DNA of 58,601 nt, taken from Negativicutes bacterium. Lineage in GTDB: Bacteria; Bacillota_C; Negativicutes; Sporomusales_B; JARLHX01. Position numbers and translations under genes: made by a program. Below, one piece after another: positions 1 through 8,239 of this stretch (its first letter is position 1; the number at the start of each line of letters is the position of its first letter). The notes below the pieces were generated by a model. The model searched no databases. It was not told where the DNA came from and saw only the letters and a program-made list of their open reading frames with translations. The stretch is from NCBI GenBank assembly GCA_031292015.1, contig JARLHY010000184.1, positions 1 to 58,601 of the forward strand. The letters are read 5' to 3'.

Positions 1-55
1 ACGCTTCTACTATCTGGTTCTTTTCATCTATTGTCCTCTTAGTGTGTTTTCCCAT
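1..55 (-). CDS. N-terminal fragment of a possible IS transposase (runs off the window)
   Basis: Reading leftward from an ATG at 55, 18 codons remain before the window ends. The peptide begins MGKHTKRTIDEKNQIVEA, which has the look of the first helix of the helix-turn-helix OrfA of IS3-type elements. A GGGGGTGATA ribosome site lies just upstream at 58-67. Upstream of that come a hairpin (83-110) and a GGACACC motif on the same strand (115-121), which could belong to the terminal part of the element. Only 18 residues are visible, so this is a weak inference. The rest of the gene lies outside the window. Confidence 0.35.
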   Translation of the reverse strand, partial: MGKHTKRTIDEKNQIVEA

Positions 56-82
56 ATTATCACCCCCAATCTTATTAAAACA

Positions 83-113
83 AAAGACAGCAGTTTTCAC
101 TACTGTCTTTTTT
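83..113. terminator. Hairpin with T-run, possible IS-end or terminator hairpin
   Basis: AAAGACAG at 83-90 pairs with CTGTCTTT at 103-110 and is followed by a T-run on the plus strand. It sits between the leftward IS-like start and the long leader of the c-di-GMP gene. It could terminate incoming plus-strand transcription or be part of an IS end. The rest of 114-430 contains no convincing gene. The short open frames there lack ribosome sites and protein-like composition. Confidence 0.4.
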
Positions 114-437
114 CGGTGTCCGTTTTATAGAGTTAGTCTCCTCCCGCTTCTTTTTCTTGTTTTCTTGTATTGCCCCTATCAGCAACCCAGCCCAAGACAT
201 GCCCCGCAAAGCAGACCCTCGATCTCAAGAGGTTCAGCCCCATCATCCCGAAGATTGGTCAGTCTATTCGCAGTCGGATCCAGCGCGGTATGCAATCTCC
301 TATTCCCCCTTATTTAGTCGAAGGAAGGAAACATTTGTCGTAACGTGGAATACACCATTTACCCCGATGGTACGAGAACAGCAATACTGCTTTGCGCCTC
401 ACAACTGGCAAATCTAGTTCGATAAAGGAGGACCCCC

Positions 438-3389
438 ATGGATAAGGTCGGCCAGTTGCTCCGGAACCGGGTCTTTCCCGACAAGTCCATTATTATATTT
501 TGCGCCATTTTGCTGATCCTGGTCTGGAGCGGCACGGTATGGCAGATACAACAGGACTACAAACTAACCATAGAAAATGCACGGAACGACACGGATAAAT
601 TCGCGCTTGCCTTCGAAGAACACGTCCGGCGTGTTCTGAAAACCAATGAACAGTATCTCCTGCTACTAAAAAGCGAGTATGAGAGTCGAGGCGTAACGCC
701 GTCGCTTCACGCGATGATACGGCGAATGATGGACGACCCGCTGGTAAATCAGGTTGGTATTCACGATAATCAGGGCCGGGCGGTAATAAGCGGTCTTGAA
801 ATTCACCCCAGTCTTACCTTTTCGGATCTTCCTCATTTTACCGCCCACATGCTTGAAGATACCGGCAAGCTGTATATTGGCAACCCCATTATCGGCAGGG
901 TAACTTTAAGGCAAACCATTCATCTTAGCAAACGCATCAACAACCCCGACGGCAGTTTTGGCGGGATATCCCTCATCTCCATATCGCCCGCTTACTTTAG
1001 CAATTTTTATAGCAACATGCACTTTGACGAGCATTATGTCGTGCGACTGATCGGCCTGGACGCAGTTGCCAGAGCGAGCAACCGTGAACAGGAGATCGGC
1101 GCTGGTCTTTCAACCGCCGCGGTTTTTAAACACTTGTCTGAAGGAAATACCGGGTTTTACCGCTCCCTTGGACAATACTACGGTACACCCTATCTGGTAA
1201 GCTACCGGGTGATGCCGGAGTATCCCCTCATTGTTCAGGTGGGTGTGTCGGAACAAGCTCTTTCGCCGATGCTGGAGCGCCGCAAGGTCTACCTCTCCGC
1301 CGCCGGCGGAATCAGCATTTTCATCCTGTATTTTTCCGCAAGCCTGATGTTGCGCTCCCGGAAACAGCGGTTGGCCGAGAAACGGTTGCAGGAAAGCTAT
1401 GAGCAATTAACGTCGGTCAACGAGGAGCTTGCGGCTTCCGAGCACGAAACCCGGACGCACTTCGATAATATCGCCAGTTTAAACGCGCAGCTGGCCAGCC
1501 AAAACACGGTTCTCTCTACGCTTCACGAAACCGCGATCGGCCTGATGGGGCGTTTGGACCCCGACGAGGCCCTTTCGGCTATCGCCGGCAAACTGTCCGA
1601 ACTGACCGGCACGGAGCATGTCTATATCTACATCCTTGACAAAGAAAAGGGGTTAGCCCTCCGCAAGGTCGGCCTGGGAATCTACGCCAAGGAGATGAAC
1701 ACCTCCCGGTACACTGCCACCGGCATGATCGCCGAAGTCTTGCGCCTAAAGAAGACATTCATTGTGGACGACTACAGTACGTGGGAACACCGGGTTGACA
1801 CAGAGTCCAACCGCCTAATCCGGGCTAACGTTCAGGTGCCCCTGATTGTAGGTGGCGAAGTGATCGGCACTCTCGGTATGGCGTTTACCGAAGACAATCG
1901 TCGCTTCAGCCCGGCTGATGTGGGCCTGGTCGAACAGTTCGCCGTAGTGGCGGCCATTGTGATCGACAACGCCAGGAAGATAAACGAGTTGGAGCAAAGC
2001 CGCAGAACGGCGGAAGAAATATTCAATGCTGCCGGCGACGGTTTCATGGTTACCGATGAAGACGGCAATATCCTGGGCGTCAACCGGCGCTTGACCGAGA
2101 TGTTCGGCTATTCGGAAGATGAATTTAAACAACAAGGTATCGTTCTGATTTCAACGCCGCCCCATAAAGAGGGGGCGCTGGCCAAAATCCGAAAAACGCT
2201 TGTAGAAGGCGATGTCTCGCTAATCAACGAACGCGAAACCCATGACCGCAACGGGCACCGCCTAGTTGTAGAAATCAACAACACGCGGGTGGTTATCAAG
2301 GGGAAAACCCGCTGCCTGTCGGTAATGCGGGATATTACGGCCCGCAAGCAGTTGGAAGAAAAAATGGAATTTCTCCGCGAAAGAGACCTAATGACCGGCG
2401 CGTACAACCGCTCCCACTTCGAAACCGATATGGCGCGGATTCAAAACAGCGACCACCTGGGCATCGGACTATTTGTCTGTGACGTCGACGGCCTCAAGCT
2501 GATCAATGATACGCTCGGTCACGCGCAAGGAGACGAACTGCTAAAAAGAGTGGCTCATATCCTGGAGACCGGTATAAAACTGCCGGACTATGTTGCCCGG
2601 ATTGGCGGCGATGAATTTGCGAGCGTGCTCTTTGGACCTACTTGTGATCAAATGGAAAAATTGGACGAGTACTACCATCACGAGGTAGATGCCTATAACG
2701 CTGAGTTTCCCCACCTGCCTCTCAGCCTGTCCCTTGGCTGGGCCATGGATGAAGAGATCGCAAACGTGGAAACGGTGTTTAAAACGGCCGACAACAACAT
2801 GTATCGTCGCAAGATGCACCAGAGCCAAAGCGTCAGAAGTTCCATCGTCCAGGCCATGATGAAGGCGCTGCAGGCGAAGGATTTTGTGACAGAGGGCCAC
2901 GCTGACCGCCTGGGCGACCTGATGGAAGAGATGGGAAATCGGCTTAGTCTCTCGCAGGGAGCGACGGCCGACCTGCGGCTTTTGGCTCAATTCCACGATA
3001 TCGGCAAGGTCGGAATACCTGACAGCATTTTAAAGAAACCCGGGAAACTGACTAATGATGAAAAAACGGTCATGCGCCAACACTGCGAGATCGGGTTCCG
3101 GATCGCAAAAGCTTCCCAAGACCTGGCGCCGATAGCCGATTGGATCCTTAAACACCAGGAACACTGGAACGGCGGCGGCTATCCGCTAGGTATAAAAGAG
3201 GAACAGATCCCTCTCCCCTGCCGAATCTTAGCCATCATTGACGCGTTTGACGCCATGACCAACGACCGCCCTTACCGCAAGGCGATGAGTCTGGCAGATG
3301 CCTTCGATGAGATTCTGCGCTGCGCGGGGACCCAGTTCGATCCGTTGTTGGCGAAAGAATTCGTCTCCATGATGAAGTCGAAAGCGTAG
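438..3389 (+). CDS. Membrane-anchored c-di-GMP enzyme: PDC/CHASE-like sensor, GAF, PAS, GGDEF, HD-GYP
   Basis: A 983-residue protein that probably both makes and breaks cyclic di-GMP in response to an outside signal. A membrane segment at about 17-35 and a second at about 285-305 bracket a periplasmic sensor of roughly 250 residues. A coiled linker, a GAF domain (about 365-515) and a PAS domain (about 525-640) follow. The cyclase domain has an intact GGDEF near residue 722. I see no RxxD product-inhibition site five residues before it. The HD-GYP phosphodiesterase has HDIGK near 853 and a GYP triad near 914 in the form GGGYP. The start follows an AAAGGAGGA ribosome site seven bases away. Both active sites look intact, so net activity cannot be told from sequence. 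A PilZ protein at 17.4 kb is a possible c-di-GMP receptor. Confidence 0.9.
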   Translation: MDKVGQLLRNRVFPDKSIIIFCAILLILVWSGTVWQIQQDYKLTIENARNDTDKFALAFEEHVRRVLKTNEQYLLLLKSEYESRGVTPSLHAMIRRMMDDPLVNQVGIHDNQGRAVISGLEIHPSLTFSDLPHFTAHMLEDTGKLYIGNPIIGRVTLRQTIHLSKRINNPDGSFGGISLISISPAYFSNFYSNMHFDEHYVVRLIGLDAVARASNREQEIGAGLSTAAVFKHLSEGNTGFYRSLGQYYGTPYLVSYRVMPEYPLIVQVGVSEQALSPMLERRKVYLSAAGGISIFILYFSASLMLRSRKQRLAEKRLQESYEQLTSVNEELAASEHETRTHFDNIASLNAQLASQNTVLSTLHETAIGLMGRLDPDEALSAIAGKLSELTGTEHVYIYILDKEKGLALRKVGLGIYAKEMNTSRYTATGMIAEVLRLKKTFIVDDYSTWEHRVDTESNRLIRANVQVPLIVGGEVIGTLGMAFTEDNRRFSPADVGLVEQFAVVAAIVIDNARKINELEQSRRTAEEIFNAAGDGFMVTDEDGNILGVNRRLTEMFGYSEDEFKQQGIVLISTPPHKEGALAKIRKTLVEGDVSLINERETHDRNGHRLVVEINNTRVVIKGKTRCLSVMRDITARKQLEEKMEFLRERDLMTGAYNRSHFETDMARIQNSDHLGIGLFVCDVDGLKLINDTLGHAQGDELLKRVAHILETGIKLPDYVARIGGDEFASVLFGPTCDQMEKLDEYYHHEVDAYNAEFPHLPLSLSLGWAMDEEIANVETVFKTADNNMYRRKMHQSQSVRSSIVQAMMKALQAKDFVTEGHADRLGDLMEEMGNRLSLSQGATADLRLLAQFHDIGKVGIPDSILKKPGKLTNDEKTVMRQHCEIGFRIAKASQDLAPIADWILKHQEHWNGGGYPLGIKEEQIPLPCRILAIIDAFDAMTNDRPYRKAMSLADAFDEILRCAGTQFDPLLAKEFVSMMKSKA

Positions 3390-3535
3390 AGACAAGGTAA
3401 CGGTTCTTCCTTCTTTCACATTTATCAGCACCACGCTAAAAGAGGCATACTGCCCCTTTAGTATCCAATCTGCCAAATTCGTGCGTATTCTTTTTCAAGG
3501 CTTAACATATCAGATAAACCTCCCCCAAAGCGCAA

Positions 3536-3559
3536 AAACAGCGGCCCACGCCGCTGTTT
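3536..3559. terminator. Bidirectional terminator between the c-di-GMP gene and cotJC
   Basis: AAACAGCGGC at 3536-3545 pairs exactly with GCCGCTGTTT at 3550-3559 around a four-base loop. A-rich sequence on the left gives a T-run for the minus-strand cotJ transcript. TTTC on the right could serve the plus-strand gene ending at 3389. Confidence 0.75.
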
Positions 3560-3575
3560 CTTTGTCGTATTGCCC

Positions 3576-4178
3576 TTATTCTTCGTCTTCCGGCCGGTGG
3601 CCGTGCCACATGTGCTTGCTGTTGTTCATCCACTCCTGGACGTCGTTCAGCGTCTCGCCGAAGCGCTGGAAGTGGACCACCTCCCGCTGCCATAAAAAAC
3701 GCAGCGTAGCCTTGGCCAGCGGATCGCAGGTGGCCGCAATCAGGTGCTCGTAGGTAACGCGGGCTTTTTGTTCGGCAGCCATATCTTCAGTCAGGTCGGC
3801 GACCGGGTCGCCCAGGCAGGCGATGTATTTTGCTGACCAGGGTACGCCGTTGACGTCGGTCCAGAACAGGCCGCAGCCATGCTGGGCCCACTGGCCTTCC
3901 CAGCCGGCGGCTTTGAAATCTTCCGGGCAGGCCCCGTCCACTAATTTATGCACAAGGGCGGCGATCATTTCCATATGGGCCATTTCCTCGGTGCCAATGT
4001 CGGTCAGGACCGCTTTGGCCATATCGGTCGGCATGCTGTAGCGCTGGTTGATATAGCGCAATGACGCTCCCAGTTCGCCGTCAGGTCCCCCATACTGAGT
4101 GATGACCATTTTGGCGAACTTAACGTCCGGGCAAGTGACCCGCACCGGGTGTTCCAGCTTTTTTTCATAGATCCACAT
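3576..4178 (-). CDS. cotJC: Spore coat protein CotJC, manganese-catalase family
   Basis: A 200-residue ferritin-like protein of the manganese catalase family that is laid into the spore coat. The N-terminus from MWIYEKKLEHPV matches the CotJC signature. The helices carry conserved Glu and His residues (TEEMAHMEM near 65-75, YEHLIAAT and REVVHFQRFGE further on) that in the family bind the di-metal centre. I chose the second ATG (4178) because GGGGAG lies seven bases upstream of it; the ATG at 4184 is too close. It is the last gene of the cotJA-cotJB-cotJC operon. The family is known to be made in the mother cell during sporulation. Whether this copy has catalase activity is not shown. Confidence 0.93.
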   Translation of the reverse strand: MWIYEKKLEHPVRVTCPDVKFAKMVITQYGGPDGELGASLRYINQRYSMPTDMAKAVLTDIGTEEMAHMEMIAALVHKLVDGACPEDFKAAGWEGQWAQHGCGLFWTDVNGVPWSAKYIACLGDPVADLTEDMAAEQKARVTYEHLIAATCDPLAKATLRFLWQREVVHFQRFGETLNDVQEWMNNSKHMWHGHRPEDEE

Positions 4179-4198
4179 GCTCATGCTCCCCTATCTAT

Positions 4199-4456
4199 TT
4201 ATAACTCCCAGGGCCAAGGTCCTTTGACCCATTGCCACGGGGCCTCAGAATGCCCGCCCCAGCCGAAGTTGAGAAGCGGTCCGAAACAGGCGACATACTC
4301 TTTTTTCAACTGCATCAAAGCCTCAACAGCGCAATTGTAATCGTTGACCGCGCCTTCATCGCACGGATGGGTATCAAGGTAAAGATTCAGTTCAACTGCG
4401 ACAAACTCCATCTCCTGTATTTTTTTCAGCATACCAGCCGGATTTTCATAGTCCAC
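4199..4456 (-). CDS. cotJB: Spore coat protein CotJB
   Basis: An 85-residue protein of the CotJB family. The central NDYNCAVEALMQLKKEY segment and the Trp/Pro-rich tail (GPLLNFGW and PWQWVKGPWPWEL) are typical. The start is a GTG at 4456 with GGAGG nine bases upstream. It lies between cotJA and cotJC with 17- and 20-base gaps, so the three are one transcription unit. CotJB has no known catalytic role; it is thought to help assemble the coat with CotJC. Confidence 0.92.
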   Translation of the reverse strand: MDYENPAGMLKKIQEMEFVAVELNLYLDTHPCDEGAVNDYNCAVEALMQLKKEYVACFGPLLNFGWGGHSEAPWQWVKGPWPWEL

Positions 4457-4473
4457 AAGTGTTCACCTCCGCG

Positions 4474-4791
4474 TTATTTCGGTATCGGATATACACCGAA
4501 CAGCTCAGGAAAAAGCGTGCCTTTCATCAGGGCCTCCTTGGGTGAAAAGGCCTGACGGTAAAACTGCCATGGCACATAGGAGTGAGCCAGCAACTGTCCT
4601 GACATGGGTTCCTCGCACATGCATTCGGCCGGCGGAACCTCCTCCATGGGCATCATCTTGTGCTCCGGCATCATCATCGGCTCGGGCATCATTTTATGCT
4701 CCGGCATCATATGATCCGGCATCATCATATGCTCAGGCATCTTCTTTCCCATGCCACCATCATGCCATGCGGGATAGCGGGGTCTTCTCAA
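4474..4791 (-). CDS. cotJA: Spore coat protein CotJA with a Met/His-rich N-terminal extension
   Basis: A 105-residue protein. The C-terminal half (HSYVPWQFYRQAF through LFGVYPIPK) is the CotJA family core. The first half is unusual: repeats of MPEHMM and MPEHKMM run from about residue 18 to 50, followed by AECMCEEP. CotJA proteins I know of are shorter and lack so many Met/His repeats. The start is a TTG at 4791; AAAGGAGGG sits upstream and no better start fits. The repeats resemble soft-metal binding tracts, which would suit a partner of the Mn-catalase-like CotJC, but that is inference. It is the first gene of the operon. Confidence 0.9.
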   Translation of the reverse strand: MRRPRYPAWHDGGMGKKMPEHMMMPDHMMPEHKMMPEPMMMPEHKMMPMEEVPPAECMCEEPMSGQLLAHSYVPWQFYRQAFSPKEALMKGTLFPELFGVYPIPK

Positions 4792-4861
4792 ATCAATCTC
4801 CCTCCTTTATTGTAAACCTACTACATCTTATGTGAAATTTACCAACGGTGTCACACAGCAA

Positions 4862-4889
4862 CAAAAAAAGTCCGACCATCAGTCGGACT
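4862..4889 (-). terminator. Terminator of the ftsW/pspC transcript
   Basis: AGTCCGAC at 4869-4876 pairs with GTCGGACT at 4882-4889. Seven A residues on the left read as a T-run on the minus strand. It lies downstream of the leftward pspC gene and of repeat element A. Confidence 0.8.
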
Positions 4890-4926
4890 CAGTTCAGAAA
4901 AAAAGCTATATACTATAGCAAAACCC

Positions 4927-5050
4927 AGACTGTTCAAAAAGGCCAAGATGCCGGACAGACGTTTCGGGAGAGCTCGCAGACAGTACGTAGACGGTACGGC
5001 CCGAGCTCTCCCGAAGCTTCAACGACGCAGATTGACCTTTTTAGCAGTCT
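4927..5050. repeat. Dispersed palindromic element, copy A
   Basis: The ends pair with one another: AGACTGTTCAAAAAGG at 4927-4942 against CCTTTTTAGCAGTCT at 5036-5050, extending inward to AGATGC/GCAGAT. An inner perfect 14-bp stem, TTCGGGAGAGCTCG at 4963-4976 with its complement at 5002-5015, encloses a GTAC-rich loop. Related copies lie at 11.4, 24.5 and 49.4 kb. This is the shortest; it lacks the TGCGCAGTTCTTGCG block of the others. It abuts the stop codon of pspC. Confidence 0.75.
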
Positions 5051-5051
5051 G

Positions 5052-5336
5052 TCACTGTACAGGAAGAGGCATGATCAGAAAGGCCAGGATATACAGCCCC
5101 ACCCCGATGCCCCGATAAAGCGACCCCAAGGTCCATACCATGCGAATCAGGCTGACGTCGACGCCGCAGTAGTTGGCAACTCCGGCGCACACCCCGAAAA
5201 TCATACCATGGTCTGGATCCAAAGCCAATCGCCTGCCGAGCGAAAAACCGTCCAGCAGCGACGGTCCGCCTGCCAGCATGTGCCACAGCATGGCGCCGCT
5301 TAAAAGATATGCCCCGACCCGAATCAGCAAGAACAC
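5052..5336 (-). CDS. PspC-domain membrane protein
   Basis: A 94-residue protein with the PspC signature GMIFGVCAGVANYCGVD followed by a short amphipathic stretch and a C-terminal membrane segment (about 72-90). An N-terminal hydrophobic stretch (2-22) makes a second segment. PspC proteins sense or relieve membrane stress in partnership with PspA-type proteins; no pspA lies nearby. The start is a GTG at 5336 after AAAGGGGCGGG. It follows the ftsW-like gene by 62 bases on the same strand and ends one base before repeat A. Confidence 0.8.
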   Translation of the reverse strand: MFLLIRVGAYLLSGAMLWHMLAGGPSLLDGFSLGRRLALDPDHGMIFGVCAGVANYCGVDVSLIRMVWTLGSLYRGIGVGLYILAFLIMPLPVQ

Positions 5337-5398
5337 TGGTCCCGCCCCTTTTCCAAAATGGCCTTATTACCATTATTGCCACTTCGGAGGGCGGTTAA

Positions 5399-6577
5399 TC
5401 ATGACCTGCGGCCAGGACGACGAATCAATTTAAACCGCTGATCGCCGGGCGTCTCCGGCGGCGCCCCGGAAGCGGAGCGCTGGGCGGTGGAACGGCGGGC
5501 CACGCTGATCAGAAGCCCCACCGCCACAAGATTGACCACCAGCGAAGTTCCGCCGAAACTGATGAAGGGCAGCGGAATGCCGGTAACCGGCAGCAGCCCA
5601 GTGACCATCGCGATATTACCGACCGCCTGTCCGACAATCAGGAAAGTTGCTCCCACCGCCAGGATCATTCCGAATCCGTCGGAAGCCTGCAGCGCTATCT
5701 TGATCCCGTGCCAGGCCAAGGCGGCGAACAGGCACAGCACCAGCGCCGCCCCGATGAAACCCATTTCCTGACACAGTACAGCAAAGGCAAAGTCGGTGTG
5801 CGCTTCCGGCAGGTAGTGAAATTTACTGGCCCCCTTGCCGAGTCCGGTGCCGAAAACACTGCCGGACCCGATGGCCAACAGGGCCTGAACCGCCTGATAG
5901 CCGCTGGTTTGCTGATAGGCCCAGGGATCAAGCCAGGCCAGAATGCGTTCGGCCCGGTAAGCCGCCGCGTACACCAGATAGACCGTCCCGGCGACCACGC
6001 CGAACAGCATGCCGTAGGCCTCGCGCCGCGGTATCCCGCAGGGCAGATACAGCACCAGGCACGCTGCCATGATAACCACAGCCGTCCCCATATCCGGCTG
6101 TTTGAGTACCAGCACTCCCATCAGGCCGGTAAACGCCACCGGCCAGGAAAACAGGCTCACCGGGCGCCCCCGGTCGATGCGCGGTCCGAGATAGGCGGCA
6201 GCCATGATAATCGCCGTCAGTTTTGCAATCTCCGACGGTTGAAATGTAAAGCCGATTTTCAGCCAGCGCTTGGCTCCGTTGGCGTCGACACCGCCCAGAT
6301 GAACCGCGACCAGCATCACAAAAACAACGATAATAATGCCAGGCAAAAGGCGCGGCAAACGTCGGTAGTCACCTCTGGCAACCGCGATCAGCCCGATAAA
6401 TCCGAGTAACAAAGCGATAAGATGTCGTTTGAGAAAAAAGTAGCTGTCCTGCAGCAGCTGGCCGGCCATCACGAAACTGGCGCTGAAGATATTGACAATG
6501 CCCAGGGCAACAAGAATGAGAACAATATACACGACAGCCTCACCGGGACTCGACCAAGGCACCGGTATCTTTCGCAA
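5399..6577 (-). CDS. SEDS-family peptidoglycan glycosyltransferase (FtsW/SpoVE/RodA)
   Basis: A 392-residue polytopic membrane protein with about ten helices. Family marks are NGAKRWLKIG and QPSEIAKL after the fourth helix, KQPDMGTAVV, a long extracellular loop with DPWAYQQTSGYQ and the GSG/GTGLG and HTDFAFAVLCQEMGF motifs, and the closing GIPLPFISFGGTS. SEDS proteins polymerise lipid II into glycan strands together with a class B penicillin-binding protein. The start is a TTG at 6577 behind a run of six G. With no division genes around it, a sporulation (SpoVE-like) role is as likely as a division role. Confidence 0.9.
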   Translation of the reverse strand: MRKIPVPWSSPGEAVVYIVLILVALGIVNIFSASFVMAGQLLQDSYFFLKRHLIALLLGFIGLIAVARGDYRRLPRLLPGIIIVVFVMLVAVHLGGVDANGAKRWLKIGFTFQPSEIAKLTAIIMAAAYLGPRIDRGRPVSLFSWPVAFTGLMGVLVLKQPDMGTAVVIMAACLVLYLPCGIPRREAYGMLFGVVAGTVYLVYAAAYRAERILAWLDPWAYQQTSGYQAVQALLAIGSGSVFGTGLGKGASKFHYLPEAHTDFAFAVLCQEMGFIGAALVLCLFAALAWHGIKIALQASDGFGMILAVGATFLIVGQAVGNIAMVTGLLPVTGIPLPFISFGGTSLVVNLVAVGLLISVARRSTAQRSASGAPPETPGDQRFKLIRRPGRRS

Positions 6578-6703
6578 GTGCGCTGCCCCCCTGTCAGAAA
6601 ATAATTGCTGTAGTCATTATACCAAAAATGGCCGGGTTCCCCAATAACCAAACGGCGACCCTGCCATATTATATATTACTAATCCGGGCTAGAGGTGATA
6701 ACA

Positions 6704-7651
6704 TTGGAAACCGGGCCTTTCAAGCTCTTGGTCATCGACGCCTTGAGCCACGCCGCCCTCATCGCCGACGGACCCAGTGGCGAGATTTTGACCGAACTGC
6801 CCCTGCCCCGGGGGTATTCGGCGGTAGATCTGGCAGTTAGTACCGATTTTCGGACTGCCTGTATTTCCCTCGGCCGCGACGATGGCACCGGCAGCCTGCG
6901 ACTGCTTGACCTGAAGAGCCATACTCTGGATTCCTCCTCCCCGCTCATTCCCTATCCGGCTAAAGTCTGCCTGTCACCGGTGGGGCAGACCGTGTACCTG
7001 GCGGACCGGGCCGGGGCGCTGTATGCCTTGGCCCTCGGCACCTGCGCATTGACCGGCTGGAAGAAACCGCATGGCGCCGGTGCCTGCGCGGGACTCGCCT
7101 GCGACGGTGAGACGGTTTACGGAGCCTGGGAAAGCGCCTCCGGCGGCGTTCTGGCCAGCTACGACCCGACAGGCGGCATCACCGCCGAGCACGCCATCGG
7201 CGGCATACCGACCAACCTCATCCTTGACCGCGGCCGGCTGTTTATACCCTTTACCGCCACCGCTTTCAGCGGCGAAGGAGTCTGTTTTCTGACCCCCGGA
7301 CAAAACGACGGCCCCGGCGCCGTCGTCCTGCTCCAGTGTTCCCGCTGCTCGGCCGTCGCCAAGGCGTACCCGATTCACGTCGCCGTCGACCCCGCCAAAC
7401 AGGTGGCTTATGTGTCCTGTGAAGACAACGCCACCATTGGCGTCATCGACATCGCCGCTGCCCGGCTCCTGGCCGGTTTTTCCCTGGGACGGTCGGTCTC
7501 CCGCCTCACCCTGCTGCCTGACCGCAGATTCGCGGTGGCTTCCAGCAATATGTTCGCCGATCTTTGTCTCGTCGATCTTGTCAACAGGCGGCCGTTTTCC
7601 TTCACCGCCACCAAAAGGGAGATCCTCAGTCCGTTAGCGATAATTGAGTAG
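6704..7651 (+). CDS. Beta-propeller repeat protein (YVTN/WD40-like)
   Basis: A 315-residue protein made of repeated four-strand units of the YVTN type (for example PAKVCLSPVGQTVYLADRAGALYAL and PIHVAVDPAKQVAYVSCEDN). No signal peptide is evident, so it is probably cytoplasmic. I start it at the TTG at 6704, six bases after AGAGGTG; a GTG at 6695 is in frame but would overlap the ribosome site. Five or so Cys residues are scattered through it. Its 3' end overlaps the convergent EamA gene by 18 bases. The function is unknown; such propellers usually serve as binding scaffolds. Confidence 0.7.
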   Translation: METGPFKLLVIDALSHAALIADGPSGEILTELPLPRGYSAVDLAVSTDFRTACISLGRDDGTGSLRLLDLKSHTLDSSSPLIPYPAKVCLSPVGQTVYLADRAGALYALALGTCALTGWKKPHGAGACAGLACDGETVYGAWESASGGVLASYDPTGGITAEHAIGGIPTNLILDRGRLFIPFTATAFSGEGVCFLTPGQNDGPGAVVLLQCSRCSAVAKAYPIHVAVDPAKQVAYVSCEDNATIGVIDIAAARLLAGFSLGRSVSRLTLLPDRRFAVASSNMFADLCLVDLVNRRPFSFTATKREILSPLAIIE

Positions 7652-8062
7652 CGCTACCCCAATAACGACAAACAGCGCCCCCAGCCCTTTGCTCCAGGTC
7701 AATTTTTCCCCCAGCACCAGCAGTCCAAGCACGAACGCCACCAGGGGAAAGGCGGCCACAACCGGCGTCACCTTACCCAGTTCGCCGTATTTCAGCGCAT
7801 AATAATAGGCAAGTTGGCCGAGGAGGGCCGCACACAGCCCTTCCAGGCATATGAACGCCACATCCCGGGGCTGGGCGCTCATCACCGCCGCCCCCTTGCC
7901 TGTCGCCAGGACAAAGACGACCAGAATCAAGGTGATAACCCCGCTGCGGATAGTGAGCGCCGTGAGCGGCTCAAGGCCGCCCAGCCCCAGCTTGCCGAAA
8001 AGCGGGGCCAGCCCCCACAACAGCATCGCCAGCAAGGCGAATACCAAACTGTTACTTACCAT
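7634..8062 (-). CDS. Half-size EamA/DMT-family membrane protein
   Basis: A 142-residue protein with a single EamA domain of about five helices, beginning MVSNSLVFALLAMLLWG and ending GALFVVIGVALLNYR. Full DMT transporters carry two such domains in 280-320 residues, so this one would have to act as a dimer, as in small multidrug or YtaF-like proteins. The ATG at 8062 has GGAG six bases upstream; an ATG at 8074 with CGAGGA is an alternative adding four residues. The gene converges on the propeller gene. The substrate is unknown. Confidence 0.75.
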   Translation of the reverse strand: MVSNSLVFALLAMLLWGLAPLFGKLGLGGLEPLTALTIRSGVITLILVVFVLATGKGAAVMSAQPRDVAFICLEGLCAALLGQLAYYYALKYGELGKVTPVVAAFPLVAFVLGLLVLGEKLTWSKGLGALFVVIGVALLNYR

Positions 8063-8191
8063 CTCAGGCTCCATAAATCCTCGTAATCGTGGCGGCCGGC
8101 CCTTCGCGGCGGCCGCTGTTTTCCCTGGCCGTAAAGCTGGGTTAAGTATACCAAGAATTGGCACCCTCGTCAAAACCGGCACAAACAACGA

Positions 8192-8220
8192 CCCCTTTCT
8201 AGTTGAAAGGGGTTTTGTCG
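8192..8220. terminator. Terminator hairpin downstream of the DUF2935 gene
   Basis: CCCCTTTC at 8192-8199 pairs with GAAAGGGG at 8205-8212. The plus strand continues TTTTGT and the minus strand GTCGTTGTTTG. It most likely ends the leftward DUF2935 transcript, whose stop codon is at 8240. Confidence 0.6.
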
Positions 8221-8239
8221 CTTAATGTCTATCCTGCCT

